Positions 46,629-61,954 of a stretch of DNA of 64,000 nt are shown here, one piece after another (position 1 is the first letter of the stretch; each line of letters opens with the position of its first letter). The position numbers were made by a program, and so were the translations under genes. Source of the stretch: Halichoerus grypus (taxonomy: Eukaryota > Chordata > Mammalia > Carnivora > Phocidae); contig NC_135715.1 in the NCBI RefSeq assembly GCF_964656455.1, positions 174,064,437 through 174,128,436 on the forward strand. The letters are read 5' to 3'. The notes below the pieces were generated by a model. That model saw only the letters and a list, made by a program, of their open reading frames with translations. It had not been told where the DNA came from and did not search any database.

Positions 46629-46820
46629 GGGTGCCTGGGTAGCTCAGTTGGTTATGTGTCTGCCTTTGTCTCAGGTCATGATCTCCAGGTCTTGGGATCA
46701 AGCCCCGCATTGGGCTTCCTGCTCAGCAGGGAGTCTGCTTCTCTCTCTCCCTCTGCTCATGCCCACCGCTTGTTCTCTCTCTCTCAAATAAATTTTAAAA
46801 ATCTTTAAAAAAAAAAAAAA
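46629..46820 (+). mobile_element. Can-SINE
   Basis: Starts GGGTGCCTGGGTAGCTCAGT. Perfect 16-bp duplication GACTAGTGGAAAAGAG at 46613-46628 and 46821-46836. Confidence 0.95.
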
Positions 46821-46836
46821 GACTAGTGGAAAAGAG

Positions 46837-47890
46837 TGCTGAATGCCAATGAATTGCCCCCAAAAGTTCATTATCTCTAGAATTATTCTTAATTCCTACA
46901 GTTACTCCTATAAGCAGGTTAGTGGAAGGGAAAAGTAGGCTATGAAGACAGAGAGAGAACCATAGCAGTAAAGGTAACTATTCCCCACAAAAGTTAGGGC
47001 GGCCCACTAACAGGTTGTGTGTGTATGTGTGTGTGTGTTGCATATACATGAGTATAGGTAGCTGTGTACATGTGTGTGTTTCTCATCTGCCCCTCTAAAA
47101 CTTGCTCTCAGAAAGAATCATTTTTTTTTCTCTTTCATTGTAACATATTTGGCTTCCACTTAATCAGAGTTAGTGGCCATATTCAGCCTCTAGAAAGAGT
47201 TGGAAAGGTTAAGTAGTTAAATAAAAATGTGAAGTCTTAGATGTTCAGTTAGTTAAGAATCTAAAATTAAAAGGCAAAGGATGCAGAACAGAACATGAAG
47301 CTTAATCTTTGGAAGCATGACCAGATGCCATTACCTCTCTACTTTATTCAGAAATGCTCTGGCCTGTGATTTCAGAGAACCTCTACTACTCAGATTCCTC
47401 CTCATTCCTACTCCTACCAAGTGTGTGTGTGGTCAATAGGAGAGAAAAATGGATTCTTGGGTCAAGCTTTGAGGGTGCAGTACAGAATCTCTAGTTCTAT
47501 AAATCAATTTATCCTGAAGGAGGCATCATTTTCTGCTATATATTCCCCATGATGGGTAAGACAGAGTTAAAGTAGAGACTTAGAAAGAGAGAAATTCAGC
47601 CTAACCGTTGAGGTGACACCTTTAATATTCTTACTTTTAACCACATTCTTTTCAGGTACTGAGGCTATGCAAATGCACCTATCAATTCAGTTGGTAGATG
47701 AAGGTATATGTCTGACGTACGCCCAGGAGCTGGTGTCCATCCATGATGTTCCAATTAGTGGATTATAGTTGTGCTGGAAATTGAGCCCTCACCCAAGTGA
47801 TGTTTTAATTTATGAAATAATGACAATTCTTTATTGGAGTTTTGTCTTGGGAACAGAAGAATGATAACGTTCCAATGCCTCACTTTTCAA
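46837..47890. other. Unique non-coding sequence with (TG)n
   Basis: A TG run at 47015-47039. Otherwise no repeat or gene was recognised. Confidence 0.4.
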
Positions 47891-47894
47891 GTTA

Positions 47895-48215
47895 TCTTTG
47901 TCTTTCTGACTTCTAAAAATGAAGCTGGGAGAGGGTGCCTGGGTAGCTCAGTTGGTTGAGCATCCAACTCTTGGTTTTGGCTCAGGTCATGATCTCAGGG
48001 TCATGAGATCGAGCCCCATGTGGGATATTCTCTCTCCCTCTCCCTAAGCCTGCTTCCCCCACCCCCTACTCATGCTCTTTCTCTCTCAAATAAATAAATA
48101 AATAGATCTTTTTAAAAAATGAAGCTAGGAGAGGTCAAGTGAGTAACTTGTCCAAGGTCACACTCCTAGTACAGAGCCATCTGTCAGTGTGCATCCAGGG
48201 CTGTCTTTACTACTT
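47895..48215 (-). repeat. MIR SINE, antisense, split by Can-SINE
   Basis: AGAGGTCAAGTGAGTAACTTG, TCCAAGGTCACACTCCTAGT and ACAGAGCCATCT (48128-48185) are antisense MIR. The left part, before 47932, is weak. A Can-SINE (47933-48114) sits in it. Confidence 0.65.
47933..48114 (+). mobile_element. Can-SINE
   Basis: Starts GGGTGCCTGGGTAGCTCAGT. Duplication AAAAATGAAGCTGGGAGA at 47915-47932 and, with one mismatch, at 48115-48132. Confidence 0.95.
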
Positions 48216-48384
48216 ACAAAGAAGCTGAGTTGTCAATCAATGTAAAATTAGAATTAGAATTGAGTCAGGATAATATATAGTTTAGACTTCAAGTAGAATA
48301 GGAGAGATAATTTGCCTAGAATCTGATTTGAGTCATTACCCCCAAAATTCAGGGAAAAAGACTTTAGAGGAACATGGTCTAAAA

Positions 48385-48533
48385 CAGTGCTTCTTAAATG
48401 TCAAGGTACATAGAAATCAGCTATAGATTCTGATTCGGTAGGTTTAGGGTAAGGCCTGAACTTTTGCATTCCCATCAAGCTCCCAAGTCATGCTGAAGCT
48501 GCCAGTCTACACTCTACACTTTGAGTAGCAAGA
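48385..48533 (+). mobile_element. hAT-type MITE (MER5A-like)
   Basis: CAGTGCTTCTTAAATGTCAAG at the head, GATTCTGATTCGGTAGGTTT and AAGGCCTGAACTTTTGCATT in the middle, and ACACTTTGAGTAGCAAG at the end match the order of a MER5A element. Confidence 0.7.
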
Positions 48534-48630
48534 GTCTAAGAGACAGCTAAAGGGCATAGAAGAGACTACCCAGAATCATTGGAGAGTAAACCATTCCTGG
48601 AGTGCTGGCAATACTTCAAGCCAATTCAGC

Positions 48631-49014
48631 TTGTTGTGTAGCTGCCTAGGCTTGTGGAGAGGGGGCCATTTTGTCTCTCTAACCTGTTGCTCCCTTTGCC
48701 TAAGCTCTAAGGCCTTTATTCTGGAATCTAGAGAGAGACTCAACCAGCAAAAGCTGAAGGAAGGCCATGTTTCTCCTTCAGGGAAATTGATTAGGACTTT
48801 TAAAGATGATCATTTGGAGAATGTCAGTGAAAATACACTTGTTCCATTGTTTGTTTTATCAAAGAGAGCGACAGCAGCAACCATGATGAGAAGTGACCTG
48901 TTGACCTCATGGATATCAAACATCGGCAAAGTGCTGGAAGTGGAGAACATGGTGAGCTCTTTTTGTCCACAGTACCTGAAAGACAGGATTGTGATCACAC
49001 CTGAGACTTTGTAA
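48631..49014 (+). other. 127-codon open frame in unique DNA, unproven
   Basis: An unusually long open frame outside recognised repeats, ending TPETL before TAA at 49012. I recognise no domain or family. An ATG at 48883 has an acceptable context, GCAACCATGA. GTGAGC and CCACAG inside could be read as splice signals, but only 20-odd bases apart, too close for an intron. Most likely a chance frame. Confidence 0.2.
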
Positions 49015-49084
49015 CACTCCCAATTAACACCTGAGTCAATGGATGGGAGTTGATGGGATCTAATGTTTCTCAGGTGACATAGAA

Positions 49085-49740
49085 AGTAGATGGAAAAAAG
49101 GTTGGCAAAATATATTTAAATGTTAATAATGACTATCTTTGAGAGGTGCCATTATGCTTGGGTCTTTTTTGTTGTTATTCATGAACTTTTATTTAGTTGT
49201 CATCATTTCTTACATATAATGATTACACTCTTTCTGCACTTAAAAACAACTTGGGTATTCCCATAAGCAGTGTTCTATATGTTACATGATGTTCTATCAA
49301 ATGCATATGTCCAAAATGTCTAGCAAAAAGAAATTCTGGACTGGCCATGAAGTGAGGAAATGGTTATTTAAAGAGAATTCCCTATTTATTTGACAAAAAA
49401 ACAAAAAACAAAAACAAAACAAAAAACCCAGTTAATATATTAATGTGAAATAAATCCTGTTTGCACCTTGATTTGTTTGCTGAAAATGTGAAGCAGTAAA
49501 AATGAAGTGACTGGAAAAAAAAATTCATTAACTAATGATTTGTTTCCAATTTTTTCTCTTAAAATGAACATTGCAATGAATATCTTTGTGCAAGACACTT
49601 TGGAGGTCCCAGAGGTGAGACTGATGGGGTTTAAAGAATGACTCAAATATTCACCTCCATGCTGCATTCCTTTACTGATGGCAGTGTAAGCTGATGTAAG
49701 CCATTTAGAAAATACATCCTGTCTTATCACACCCACTCCT
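49085..49740. repeat. Old LINE fragments, tentative
   Basis: 49085-49260 resembles a sense L1M/HAL1-type end (AAATGTTAATAATGACTATC). 49500-49700 resembles an antisense old L1 (AATGAACATTGCAATGAATA). An A-rich AACAAAAAAC run lies at about 49396-49430. Boundaries and families are uncertain. Confidence 0.4.
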
Positions 49741-50054
49741 TCAAATCTAAAGTTCTAAGGTGTTGTCTTATTTGAGGTCTCACTTTACTCTCATGAACAT
49801 AAGGCCCAGGAAGTTGGAAATACCCAGGTGGATGGTGGCAGAGCTGCAACCTGAACCTGTTTGAGCCCCTGCCCTTGTTCTTGGAAACTACAAATTAACA
49901 GTTGTCCATGGTTGAAGATCCCTTGGGTTCTGGAGCCCTGAGAATAATATGATGCCCATTTTTTGTTTTCTTGCCATCTGTACTGGTATCTCTTATTAGG
50001 TTCCAAGTAGAAGGACTCAGTGAAATGTGCAAGATCAGAAAGATATAAATGATA

Positions 50055-50238
50055 ATGCCAGCTCCATTTCATTCTACTTGCAAGAACTTGAACATGTCGC
50101 TTAACCTCTCAGAGTTCATTGCATTTATTTGTAAAAATAATGCCACCCTTCTTGCAGAATGCTCATGAGGAATAAATGAAATAGAGGATTTGACTGTGTC
50201 TGGCACAGTTCCTGGCTGCATAAAATGTAGATGACATA
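50055..50238 (+). mobile_element. MIR SINE, interrupted by full-length L1
   Basis: Sense MIR: AACTTGAACATGTCGCTTAA, CCTCTCAGAGTTCATTGC, TCATGAGGAATAAATGAAAT and CTGGCACAGTTCCTGGC. The L1 insertion follows at its 3' end. Confidence 0.75.
50222..50238. repeat. Target-site duplication, left copy (L1 at 50239)
   Basis: AAAATGTAGATGACATA, identical to 57149-57165. The T before AAAA fits the usual L1 endonuclease site. Confidence 0.95.
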
Positions 50239-51404
50239 AGAGGGGAGGAGCAAGATGGTGGAGGAATAGGAGACCTAAATTTCTTCTGGTCCCAGGAATT
50301 CAGCTAGATAGTTGTCAAACCATTCAGAACACCTAAAAACTCAAGAGAAGATTGAAGAAAAGAATAGCAGTAACTCTATGAACAGAAAAGCAACCACTTT
50401 CTGGAAGGTAGGACATTCGGAGAAGTGAATCCAAGGCGATATTCGGGAAGATAGACTGTGGGGGACGGAGCCTCCATCAGCCAGCTACTGGCAAGTGATA
50501 GAGCAGTGAAGCACAAAATCAGAACTTTTAGAAGTCTGGTCTGCTGAGGGACGGCACTCCAGTGGCTAAGCAGGGGGTGGAACCCTTGCTGGGACACTGT
50601 GGTCTCAGGACCCTTGGGGTCACAGAAAGACTGCCGGTGCCTGAGTGCGGCAGAGCTCCCAGGTATTGGAGCAGGGAAGCCAGCTGCAAAGACAGAGCCG
50701 AGAAGTGGGTTCTCAGCTAAGGGTTGCCATAAACTGTGATCTGTGGCACAGTCTGGCCACTGCTTTTCGATCCGGGACCCAACAAGCGGCTGATCTGAGG
50801 AGACTTCCCTTCCTCCCCCAGGAGGAGTGGCACGGGAGTGCACCACAGGGATCTGCTGGTTTGGAGACTCCAAACGGGGTCATGTGCCAGAAATAGAAAT
50901 GCTCGGTAACAGGCCGGGTGTGCACAGAGTGTGCCGGAGACCAGGGACACAGGAGTGGTTGACTGCTTTTCTCTGAGGGCTCACTGGGGAGTGGAGCCCC
51001 AAGCTCTTGGCTCCTCTGGGACCAGAGATTGGGAGGCGGCCATTTTCATTCTTGTCCTCCAAAGCTGTATGGAAAGCTTTCAGAACAAAATCTACCAAGA
51101 GCAAACCTGAGCAGATTACTTAGCCTGGCCCCTGGCAAGGGCAGTACAATTCTGCCTCAGGCAAAGACATTTGAGAATCACTGCAACAGGCCCCTCCCCC
51201 AGAAGATCAGCAAGAACATCCAGCCAAGCCCAAGTTTACTGATTAATGAGAACGGCAAAACCCCAGCGCTAGGGGAATACAACACATGGAATTCATGGCT
51301 TTTTTCCCCATGATTCTTTAGTCTTTCAAAGTTAATTTATAAATTTTCTTTATTTTTCTGTTTTTCTATTTTTTTAGTTGAATTTTTCTTCTTTCCTTTT
51401 TCAA

Positions 51405-51491
51405 CCATGTTATCAATTCCTTTTTTAAAATCCTTTTTAATTTTTACAGTCATATCTCTTCCTTGTATTTATTGTATTTAACCTTATTTTT

Positions 51492-51543
<52 letters not shown>

Positions 51544-51880
51544 TTTTTCTTTCTTTAAAATTTTGGGATACAGTTTCTTCTAACAGACCAAAATATACCC
51601 TAAATCTAGTGTATGATGTTGTCCTAGTCTCCCACCTGATCACATTTTTTTTTTAATTTTTTTACATTCTTTTTTCAACCAACTTCTTATCAATTCCTTT
51701 TTTAAAATTCTTTTTAATTTTCATCTTCACAGTCGTATTCCATCCCTTCATCATATTTACCCTTATTTTTCATATATATGTTTTTCTTTCTTTAAAATTT
51801 TGGGAGGCAATTTCTTCTAACAGACCAAAATACACCCAAAATCTATTGTGTGGCTCTGTTATATTCACCAGCTTGATCAT
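51405..51880 (+). repeat. Two tandem modules in L1 5' UTR
   Basis: TATCAATTCCTTTTTTAAAAT, TTTTTCTTTCTTTAAAATTT, TTTCTTCTAACAGACCAAAA and CCTGATCAC/CTTGATCAT occur twice in order with a period of about 236 bp. Same arrangement as at 9101-9612. Confidence 0.85.
51494..51541. repeat. (TA)n microsatellite in L1 5' UTR
   Basis: Twenty-four TA units. The matching place in the other L1 has a short TATATATATATATAT near 9461-9475. Confidence 0.95.
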
Positions 51881-52035
51881 ATTTTTTTTTTTTCTCCTTT
51901 CTTACCCCTCCCCCCAACCCCAGTTTCAGGTCTCTTCTGATTTGTTTAGTGTATATTTTTCTGGGGTCACTGTTACCCTTTTACCATTTTTTTAGCATTT
52001 TGTTCTCTCATTCATCTGTCCTCCTCTGGACAAAA

Positions 52036-52933
52036 TGACAAGATGGAAAAACTCACCTCAAAAAAAAAAAAAAAAAGAACAAGAGGCAGGGGACTGCCAG
52101 GGACCTAATCAATACAGACATTAGTAAGATGTCAGAACTAGAGTTCAGAATGATGATTACAAAGATACTAGCTGGGCTTGAAAAAAGTATAGAAGATACT
52201 AGAGCATCCCTTTCTGGAGAAATAAAGGAATTAAAATCCAACCAAGTCGAAATCAAAAAGGCTATTAATGAGGTGCAATAAAAAATGGAGGCTCTAACTG
52301 CTAGGATAAATGAGGCAGAAGAGAGAATTAGTGATATAGAAGACCAAATGATGGAGAATAAAGAAGCTGAGAAAAAGAGAGATAAACTACTGGATCACGA
52401 GGGGAGAATTTGAGAGATAAGTGATACGATAAAGTGAAACAAAATTGGAATAATTGGGATCCCAGAAGAAGAAGAAAGTGAGAGAGGGGCAGAAGGTATA
52501 TTGGAGCAAATTACAGCAGAGAACTTCCCTAATTTGGGGAAGGAAACAGGCATCAAAATCCAGAAGGCACAGAGATTCCCCCTCAGAATCAATAAAAATA
52601 GGTCAACACCCCAACATCTAATAGTAAAACTTACAAGTCTCAGAGACAAAGAGAAAATCCTGAAAGGAGTTCATGACAAGAGGTCTGTAACCTACAATGT
52701 AGAAACATTAGATTGGCAACAGACCTAGCCACAAAGACCTGGCAGACCAGAAAGGACTGGCATGATATCTCCAGAGCACTAAATGAGAAAAATATGCAGC
52801 CAAGAATACTATATCCAGCTAGGCTGTCATTGAAAAAGAAGGAGAGATAAAAAGCTTCCAGGACAAACAAAAACTAAAAGAATTTGTGAACACCAAACCA
52901 GCCCTACAAGAAATATTGAAAGGGGTCCTCTAA
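52036..52933 (+). pseudogene. L1 ORF1: L1 ORF1, disrupted
   Basis: The start ATG at 52036 (ACAAAATGACAAGATGG) matches the other full-length copy; the family stop TAA is at 52931-52933. The distance is not a multiple of three. A run of 16 A at 52061-52076, where the other copy has only AACAAAAAG, shifts the frame near the N-terminus. In the coiled-coil region GTGCAATAAAAAATGG gives a stop, and GAATTTGAGAGATA gives a second where the other copy has GAATTCGAGAGATA (CGA to TGA, a typical CpG loss). The C-terminal RNA-binding part is recognisable at 52745-52920. Confidence 0.88.
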
Positions 52934-53010
52934 GCAGGGAGCCTAAAAGTAACATAGACCAGAATGGAACAGAGACAATATACAGCAATATTCACCTTAC
53001 AGGCAATACA

Positions 53011-56866
<3,856 letters not shown>

Positions 56867-57148
56867 GGAATTTGAGAAACAAGACAGAAGATCATAGGTG
56901 AAGGGAGGGAAAAATGAAACAAGATGAAACAGGAGAGGGAGACAAACCATAAGAGACTCTTAATCTCAGGAAACAAACTGAGGGTTGCTGGAGTGGAGGG
57001 GGGTGGGAAGGATGGGGTGGCTGGGTGATAGACATTGGGGAGGGTAGGTACTATGAAGAGCTCTGTGAATTGTGTTTAGACTGATGAATCACAGACCTGT
57101 ACCCCTGAAACAAATAATACATTATATGTTAATAAAAAAAATTTTTAA
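56867..57148 (+). other. L1 3' UTR, single tail module
   Basis: Contains GAAACAAACTGAGGGTTGC, a G-rich stretch, GGGTGATAGACATTGGGGAG and GAATCACAGACCTGTACCCC, then ATATGTTAATAAAAAAAATT. No second module as in the copy at 3544. Confidence 0.85.
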
Positions 57149-57165
57149 AAAATGTAGATGACATA
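57149..57165. repeat. Target-site duplication, right copy
   Basis: AAAATGTAGATGACATA, identical to 50222-50238. Confidence 0.95.
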
Positions 57166-57453
57166 GCACTTATATAAAGAAGTGTTTTTGAAGATTGAAT
57201 GGCAACATGCTTAAAGAGCTAAGTATTGCCTTCTTTGTCTTCTTCTTACTACTATAGCTATTTTTCCCACTGCTTTTTCCATAGTCCAGATTTCTTCTTT
57301 TTTGTTTGCACACATCTTCATTATAAATAAACCAACATAAAAACTCAATGAAACAGTAAAATCACTAAAATCCATGCATTCATTGAACTACAAGATAACA
57401 GTTTTGTTTTTTAAGGATATTTAATATTGGTGTTTGATAAGGACACTTTTTTT

Positions 57454-57771
57454 AAAATTTTATTTTATTATGTTATGTTAATCACCATACATTACATCAT
57501 TAGTTTTTGAGGTAGTGTTCCATGATTCATTGTTTGAGTATAACACCCAGTGCTCCATTCAATACATGCCCTCTTTAATACCCATCACCAGGCTAACTCA
57601 TTCCCCCACCCCCCTCCCCTCTAGAACCCTCAGTTTGTTTCTCAGAGTCCATAGTCTCTCATGGTTCTTCTCCCCCTCTGATTCCCCCCCCCTCATTTTT
57701 CCCTTCCTACTATCTTCTTTTTTTTAACATATAATGTATTATTTGTTTCAGAGGTACAGGTCTGTGATTCA
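57454..57771 (-). mobile_element. Truncated young L1 tail, antisense
   Basis: Antisense tail module B (ACATTACATCATTAGTTTTTG, ATACCCATCACCAGGCTAAC), then the A-rich junction and the start of module A (TTTGTTTCAGAGGTACAGGT). Flanks ACACTTTTTTT at 57443-57453 and from 57772 form a duplication. Confidence 0.9.
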
Positions 57772-57829
57772 ACACTTTTTTTTTTTTAACTTAGATGCCT
57801 CTTACCTACTTCATCCCAAATAGACTCTG

Positions 57830-57945
57830 GCATGTCACAGTGCAGAACTTCACCATATTTTTTCTTTATGCTATGCATAAAGTACTTTGCATGGGGCCCA
57901 GCACATAATAAGCATTTCATCAAAACCAGTCATTATTAATACAGT
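57830..57945 (+). repeat. MIR SINE 3' part
   Basis: GCATAAAGTACTTTGCATGG, GGCCCAGCACATAATAAGC and ATTTCATCAAAACC follow the sense MIR tail. Confidence 0.6.
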
Positions 57946-58011
57946 TTTGCTCCTTTGTCTTCTCTTTCTTCAGATGTCTAAGACTTTGGAAGTTGTAATT
58001 CAAAATTGCAT

Positions 58012-58229
58012 ATTTGTTTTTTTTTTTAAGATTTATTGATTTACTTGAGAGAGAGAGAGAGAGAGAGCATGAGCAGGGGGAGGGGCAGATGGAGAGAGAG
58101 AATCCACAGGCAGGCTTCCCACAGAGTGCAGAGCCCAACGTGGGGCTTGATCCCACGACCCTGAGATCATGATCTGAGCTGAAATCAAGAGCCAAATGCT
58201 TAGCTGACTGAGCCACACCCAGGAGCCCC
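58012..58229 (-). mobile_element. Can-SINE, antisense
   Basis: GA-rich stretch at 58047-58066, GGGGCTTGATCCCACGACCC, ending GAGCCACACCCAGGAGCCC. Duplication CAAAATTGCAT at 58001-58011 and 58230-58240. Confidence 0.93.
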
Positions 58230-58244
58230 CAAAATTGCATGTTT

Positions 58245-59320
58245 TTTAAACAGCTTTATTGAAGTGTAATTGATGTACAAAAAATTGCACATATTTAAAG
58301 TATACAATTTGATTAGTTTGAACATACTCCATGCATTCCTTAAACCATCCCTACAATTAAAGTAATAAAATATCTATTACCTCCAAAAGTTTCCTCCTGT
58401 CTCCTCCTTTTTGGTGGTAAGAACACTTAACTTGAGATTGAGATCTACTTTCTTAAATTTTTCTATGTACGATATAGTATTTTTAACTATAGGCAGAAGA
58501 TCTCTAGAACTTACTCATCTTGTATAACTGAAACTTTATACCAATTGAATGATTCCCTATTTTCCCTACCCACTCCCAGCCCCTGATAAACACCATTCTC
58601 TCTGTTTCTATGAATTTGACTACTTAAAAAACCTCAAATAAGAGGGATTATAGAGTATTCATCCTTCTGTGACTGGCTTATTTCATTTAGCATAATGTCC
58701 TCCAGGTTCATGCATGTTGTTGCATATGGCAGGATTTATTTTTTAGTACTTTTTTCTCCCAGCTTTATTGAGAAATAATGGGATATACATCACTGTATAA
58801 ATTTAAGGTGTATAGCTTGATTTTCATGTATTGTGAAATGATTACCACCATGGGTTTAGTTAACATCCATCATCTCATATAGACCGTTGTATGTATATAC
58901 CAGTTGTTTTTTTTTAAATCAGTCAATGAACATTTAGGTTGTTTCCATATCTTGGCTATTATGAACAATGATGCAATGAACATGGGAGTATACATCTTCA
59001 AAATCCTGACTTCAGTTCTTTTGGATATATATCCAGAAGTGGGACTGCAGGATCATATGGTAGTTCTATTTTTAAGTTTTTTTTTTTTTTTTTGAGGAAA
59101 CTTTGTAATACACATTTCTCTAAAGAAGACATACAAATGACCAACAGGTATATGAAAAGATGCTCAAGACCACTAATCATAAAGTGAATGCAAATCAAAT
59201 CCACAGTGAGATTATCCTCACACTTCTTGGGATGGCTATTATCAAAACAAAGGACAATAAGTGTTGGAGATGATATGGAGAAATTGGAACCCTTGAACAC
59301 TATTGGTAGGAATGCATGGT
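58245..59320 (-). mobile_element. Old L1 (L1M-type) with inverted 5' part
   Basis: Antisense 3' UTR and ORF2 end at 58245-58742 and about 58895-59096 (GGTTGTTTCCATATCTTGGC; GGATCATATGGTAGTTCTAT). From 59097 the sequence flips to sense ORF2 (TTCTCTAAAGAAGACATACA), which normally lies just upstream, as expected for a 5' inversion. A second old L1 tail (CAGCTTTATTGAGAAATAAT) interrupts at about 58745-58895. Confidence 0.75.
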
Positions 59321-59339
59321 GTGTGTGTGTGTGTGTGTG
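59319..59339. repeat. (GT)n microsatellite
   Basis: Twenty-one bases of GT at the end of the inverted L1 fragment. Confidence 0.9.
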
Positions 59340-59340
59340 A

Positions 59341-59964
59341 CTTCAGAGCTTATAGTTTTATGCAGTTATTTTAGAGGAAAAACACCTTGATTTAGGTTTG
59401 TTTGAATTGCCACAATATTAAAACCCAAGATGCAAGGATGTCTGTTTCTTTAAACTGATGATTGATGCATATTCCCAATTTACTTCTGTTCTCATTGGGA
59501 GAGTGCTCCCATCTTTGTTGTCACTTTTGTCACAAGAAGTCTCTGTGACAACACTGTGTCCATCAAAACTTTGGAAGGTTTCTGGTTTCTCTGCTTCTTT
59601 TTCATTATCTGGTGTATTTTCACTTGCTTAAAACTTACTCTTTAAACCATCTGTTTTTAATTACTGACTTATGTTCCAGTTGAAATATACTTAATTTTTT
59701 TAAAGATAGATGAATTATGATAACAAAATTACTAAGAGTGTTCCATATATTTGGGTAATCAAGGAAATCACCAGGTCAGGAAAAGCAAATATACATAGGC
59801 ATATGTCTACAAGCGATACATTAAATCAAGCATGATGCTGGCAGGAAGTTGAAATGATTTGTGAAAGCCAATGGTATTAAAAAGTAAAGAAAAACAATTC
59901 TGGTTTGTAAGGTGAAAAATTCAAAATGTGCACAAACACGCACATACGATGAGGTGAGCAGCTG
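59341..59964. other. Unique non-coding sequence
   Basis: No repeat or gene recognised. Confidence 0.4.
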
Positions 59965-60480
59965 TATCAGTTAGCTTTTGGTACATAACAAAACACCCCA
60001 AAACAGTGGCTTAAAACAGCAATTATTTGTTTAGCTTGTGATTCTGTGGGTTGGTAATTTAAGTTGGGCTCAGCTAGACAGTACCATTGATCTTGCTTGG
60101 GGTCTCTCATGAGGTTGCAGTCAAATGGAGGCTTTACTGAGACACTGAGGATTCTCTCCCTCTTCATGTGTTCTTGGGTCCTCTCCTCTCCATCTGGCCT
60201 CTCCACATGGTTTTTCCACATGGTCTCTCCAGCAGCAGGTAGTAGGATCTCTGACATGCAGGCTCAGGGTTCAACAAAGTGTGAAAATGGAGGCTACCAG
60301 GGCTTCTTCATGGCTGGACTCAGAAGTCCTGCATGGTCACTTCTGCAGCATCCCACTGATTAATGCAAATTACAGGCCAGCCCAAGTTCAATGTGGGGGG
60401 AGGAGTTGCTACATAAGGGCATGAATACCAAGAAGCATAGCTCATCTCATCAGGGCCATTTTTGGAGATGAACAGTCACA
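59965..60480 (+). repeat. Old interspersed repeat, same family (copy 3 of 3)
   Basis: ATCAGTTAGCTTTTGGTACA, CCAAAACAGTGGCTTAAAAC, TTGTGATTCTGTGGGTTGG, GGTCTCTCATGAGGTTGCAG, and a tail with GAATACCAAGAAGCATAGCT and CAGGGCCATTTTTGG. It is the best preserved of the three copies (also 15723 and 17000). Class not assigned. Confidence 0.65.
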
Positions 60481-60744
60481 TTCCCTATATTGAGTTAAAA
60501 TTTATTTCTTTTTCCTTTCATTCTGCTCTACAATCTATGCAACACAGAATAAGTCCATTTTATATGACAGGCATTAAGATGATTTGAAACAGCTATTATG
60601 CTTCCTTTCACTCCCAAATTTCCAGGGAAAATATTTCCAGCTTCCTCCAACACTCTTCACATGATACAAATTTGAATTTTCTAACCACTGTGGTCAATTT
60701 CCCATAGATCTGTCCCAGATTATCAGCACTGAGCAGACAGTTCA

Positions 60745-61354
60745 GATAAGAGGATAGTATAATGGCCCCCAAAAGATGTCCATGCCCTAATCCTCAATAC
60801 TGTGAATATGCTATCTTATATGGCAAAGGGGCGTTACATGTATCTAAGGTTATAGACCTTGAGATGAGGTGATTATCCTAGATTATCCAGGCAGGCCCAA
60901 TCTAATAGCATGAGTCCTTAAAAGCAGAGAATCTTTCTTGGTGGTAATAAAAGAAATACAATGATGGAAAAGGGTCAGAGAGATGTGGCATGAGAAGGAC
61001 TCGACTTGCCATTGTTGGTTGTGAAAATGGAAGAAGGGATGTGGTGGTCTCCAGCAGCTGGGGATGGCCCTCAGCTTATAGCCAGCTAAAGAACAGGGCC
61101 ATTTGTCCTTCAAACCCAAGAAAGAGAATACCACCAACAGTCTGAACATATAGGACATGGGTTCTCCTATAGAGCCCCAGAAAACAATATAGTCTGCCAA
61201 TGTCTGGATTTTATTTTGGTGAGAACTATTACTAGAGTTCTGACCTCCAGAACTATTAAAAAAATTATAAAAAAAATAAAAATAATAATTTTGTGTTGTT
61301 TTAAACCTCTAAGTTTGTGGCAATTTATTATGGTGGCAATAGAAAACTAATACA
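60745..61354 (+). mobile_element. MLT1-like LTR (ERVL-MaLR)
   Basis: A head with TAATGGCCCCCAAAAGATGT and CATGCCCTAATCCTCAATAC, then ATCCAGGCAGGCCCAATCTAA, and the tail GACCTCCAGAACTATTAA, GTGTTGTTTTAAACCTCTAA and GAAAACTAATACAG. These are the ordered landmarks of an MLT1-type solitary LTR. No internal retroviral sequence is next to it. Confidence 0.85.
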
Positions 61355-61374
61355 GACTGTTATGATCACTTTTT

Positions 61375-61566
61375 AAAAATATTTTATTTATTTATTTTGA
61401 CAGAGAGAGAGACAGCAAGAGAGGGAACACAAGCAGGGGGAGTGGGAGAAGGAGCAGCAGGCTTCCCGCTGAGCAGGGAGCCCGATGCGGGGTTTGATCC
61501 CAGGACCCTGGGGTCATGACCTGAGCCAAAGGCAGACGTTTAATGACTGAGCCACCCAGGCACCCC
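61375..61566 (-). mobile_element. Can-SINE, antisense
   Basis: AGGCTTCCCGCTGAGCAGGG, GACTGAGCCACCCAGGCACC. Duplication GTTATGATCACTTTT: left at 61359-61374 (as GTTATGATCACTTTT plus T), right at 61567-61581. It sits directly after the MLT1 LTR. Confidence 0.95.
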
Positions 61567-61581
61567 GTTATGATCACTTTT

Positions 61582-61950
61582 GAACAGAAAGATAAAGCCA
61601 TCCTATATGTTTGGAGAGAAATATGACCTGGGGATACCTTAGCTTTTTTGACAATGCTATGTTGATTCATATGGAGCTTACATTCAGCAAAAACAAGAGG
61701 TCTTTTTCCCATAAGCAACTGTGATTGTGAACATTTTCCCCTTTAATAATTAAATGCAAAATGGTACATTTAGACCAGCTCATTTCCATCATGTTAGATT
61801 CAGTCTATCGTTCCAGCCTGTCAAGATATTTTGCACTCTGGTTTCTGTCATTGAAATATTTCAGCCATGCCCTCCCAGTTCTAAGTCATTTCAACGTCTG
61901 ATCAGCCCTATTGGTGAACAGGTCTTGCAGATTGCTTCTGCCACCATGGG
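61582..61950. other. Unique non-coding sequence
   Basis: No repeat or gene recognised. Confidence 0.4.
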
Positions 61951-61954
61951 TTGA

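Larger units (their letters stand above)
50239..52035 (+). promoter_or_regulatory. L1 5' UTR with internal promoter region
   Basis: CAAGATGGTG at 50251 corresponds to the YY1-type site of the other copy but with GGC changed to GGT. The first 1 kb is GC-richer; the rest is T-rich with two tandem modules and a long TA run. Family knowledge supports promoter function; this copy is probably inactive. Confidence 0.7.

Noticed and set aside
60745..61354. Possible endogenous retrovirus
   Set aside because: Only a solitary MLT1-like LTR is present; no gag, pol or env sequence flanks it.
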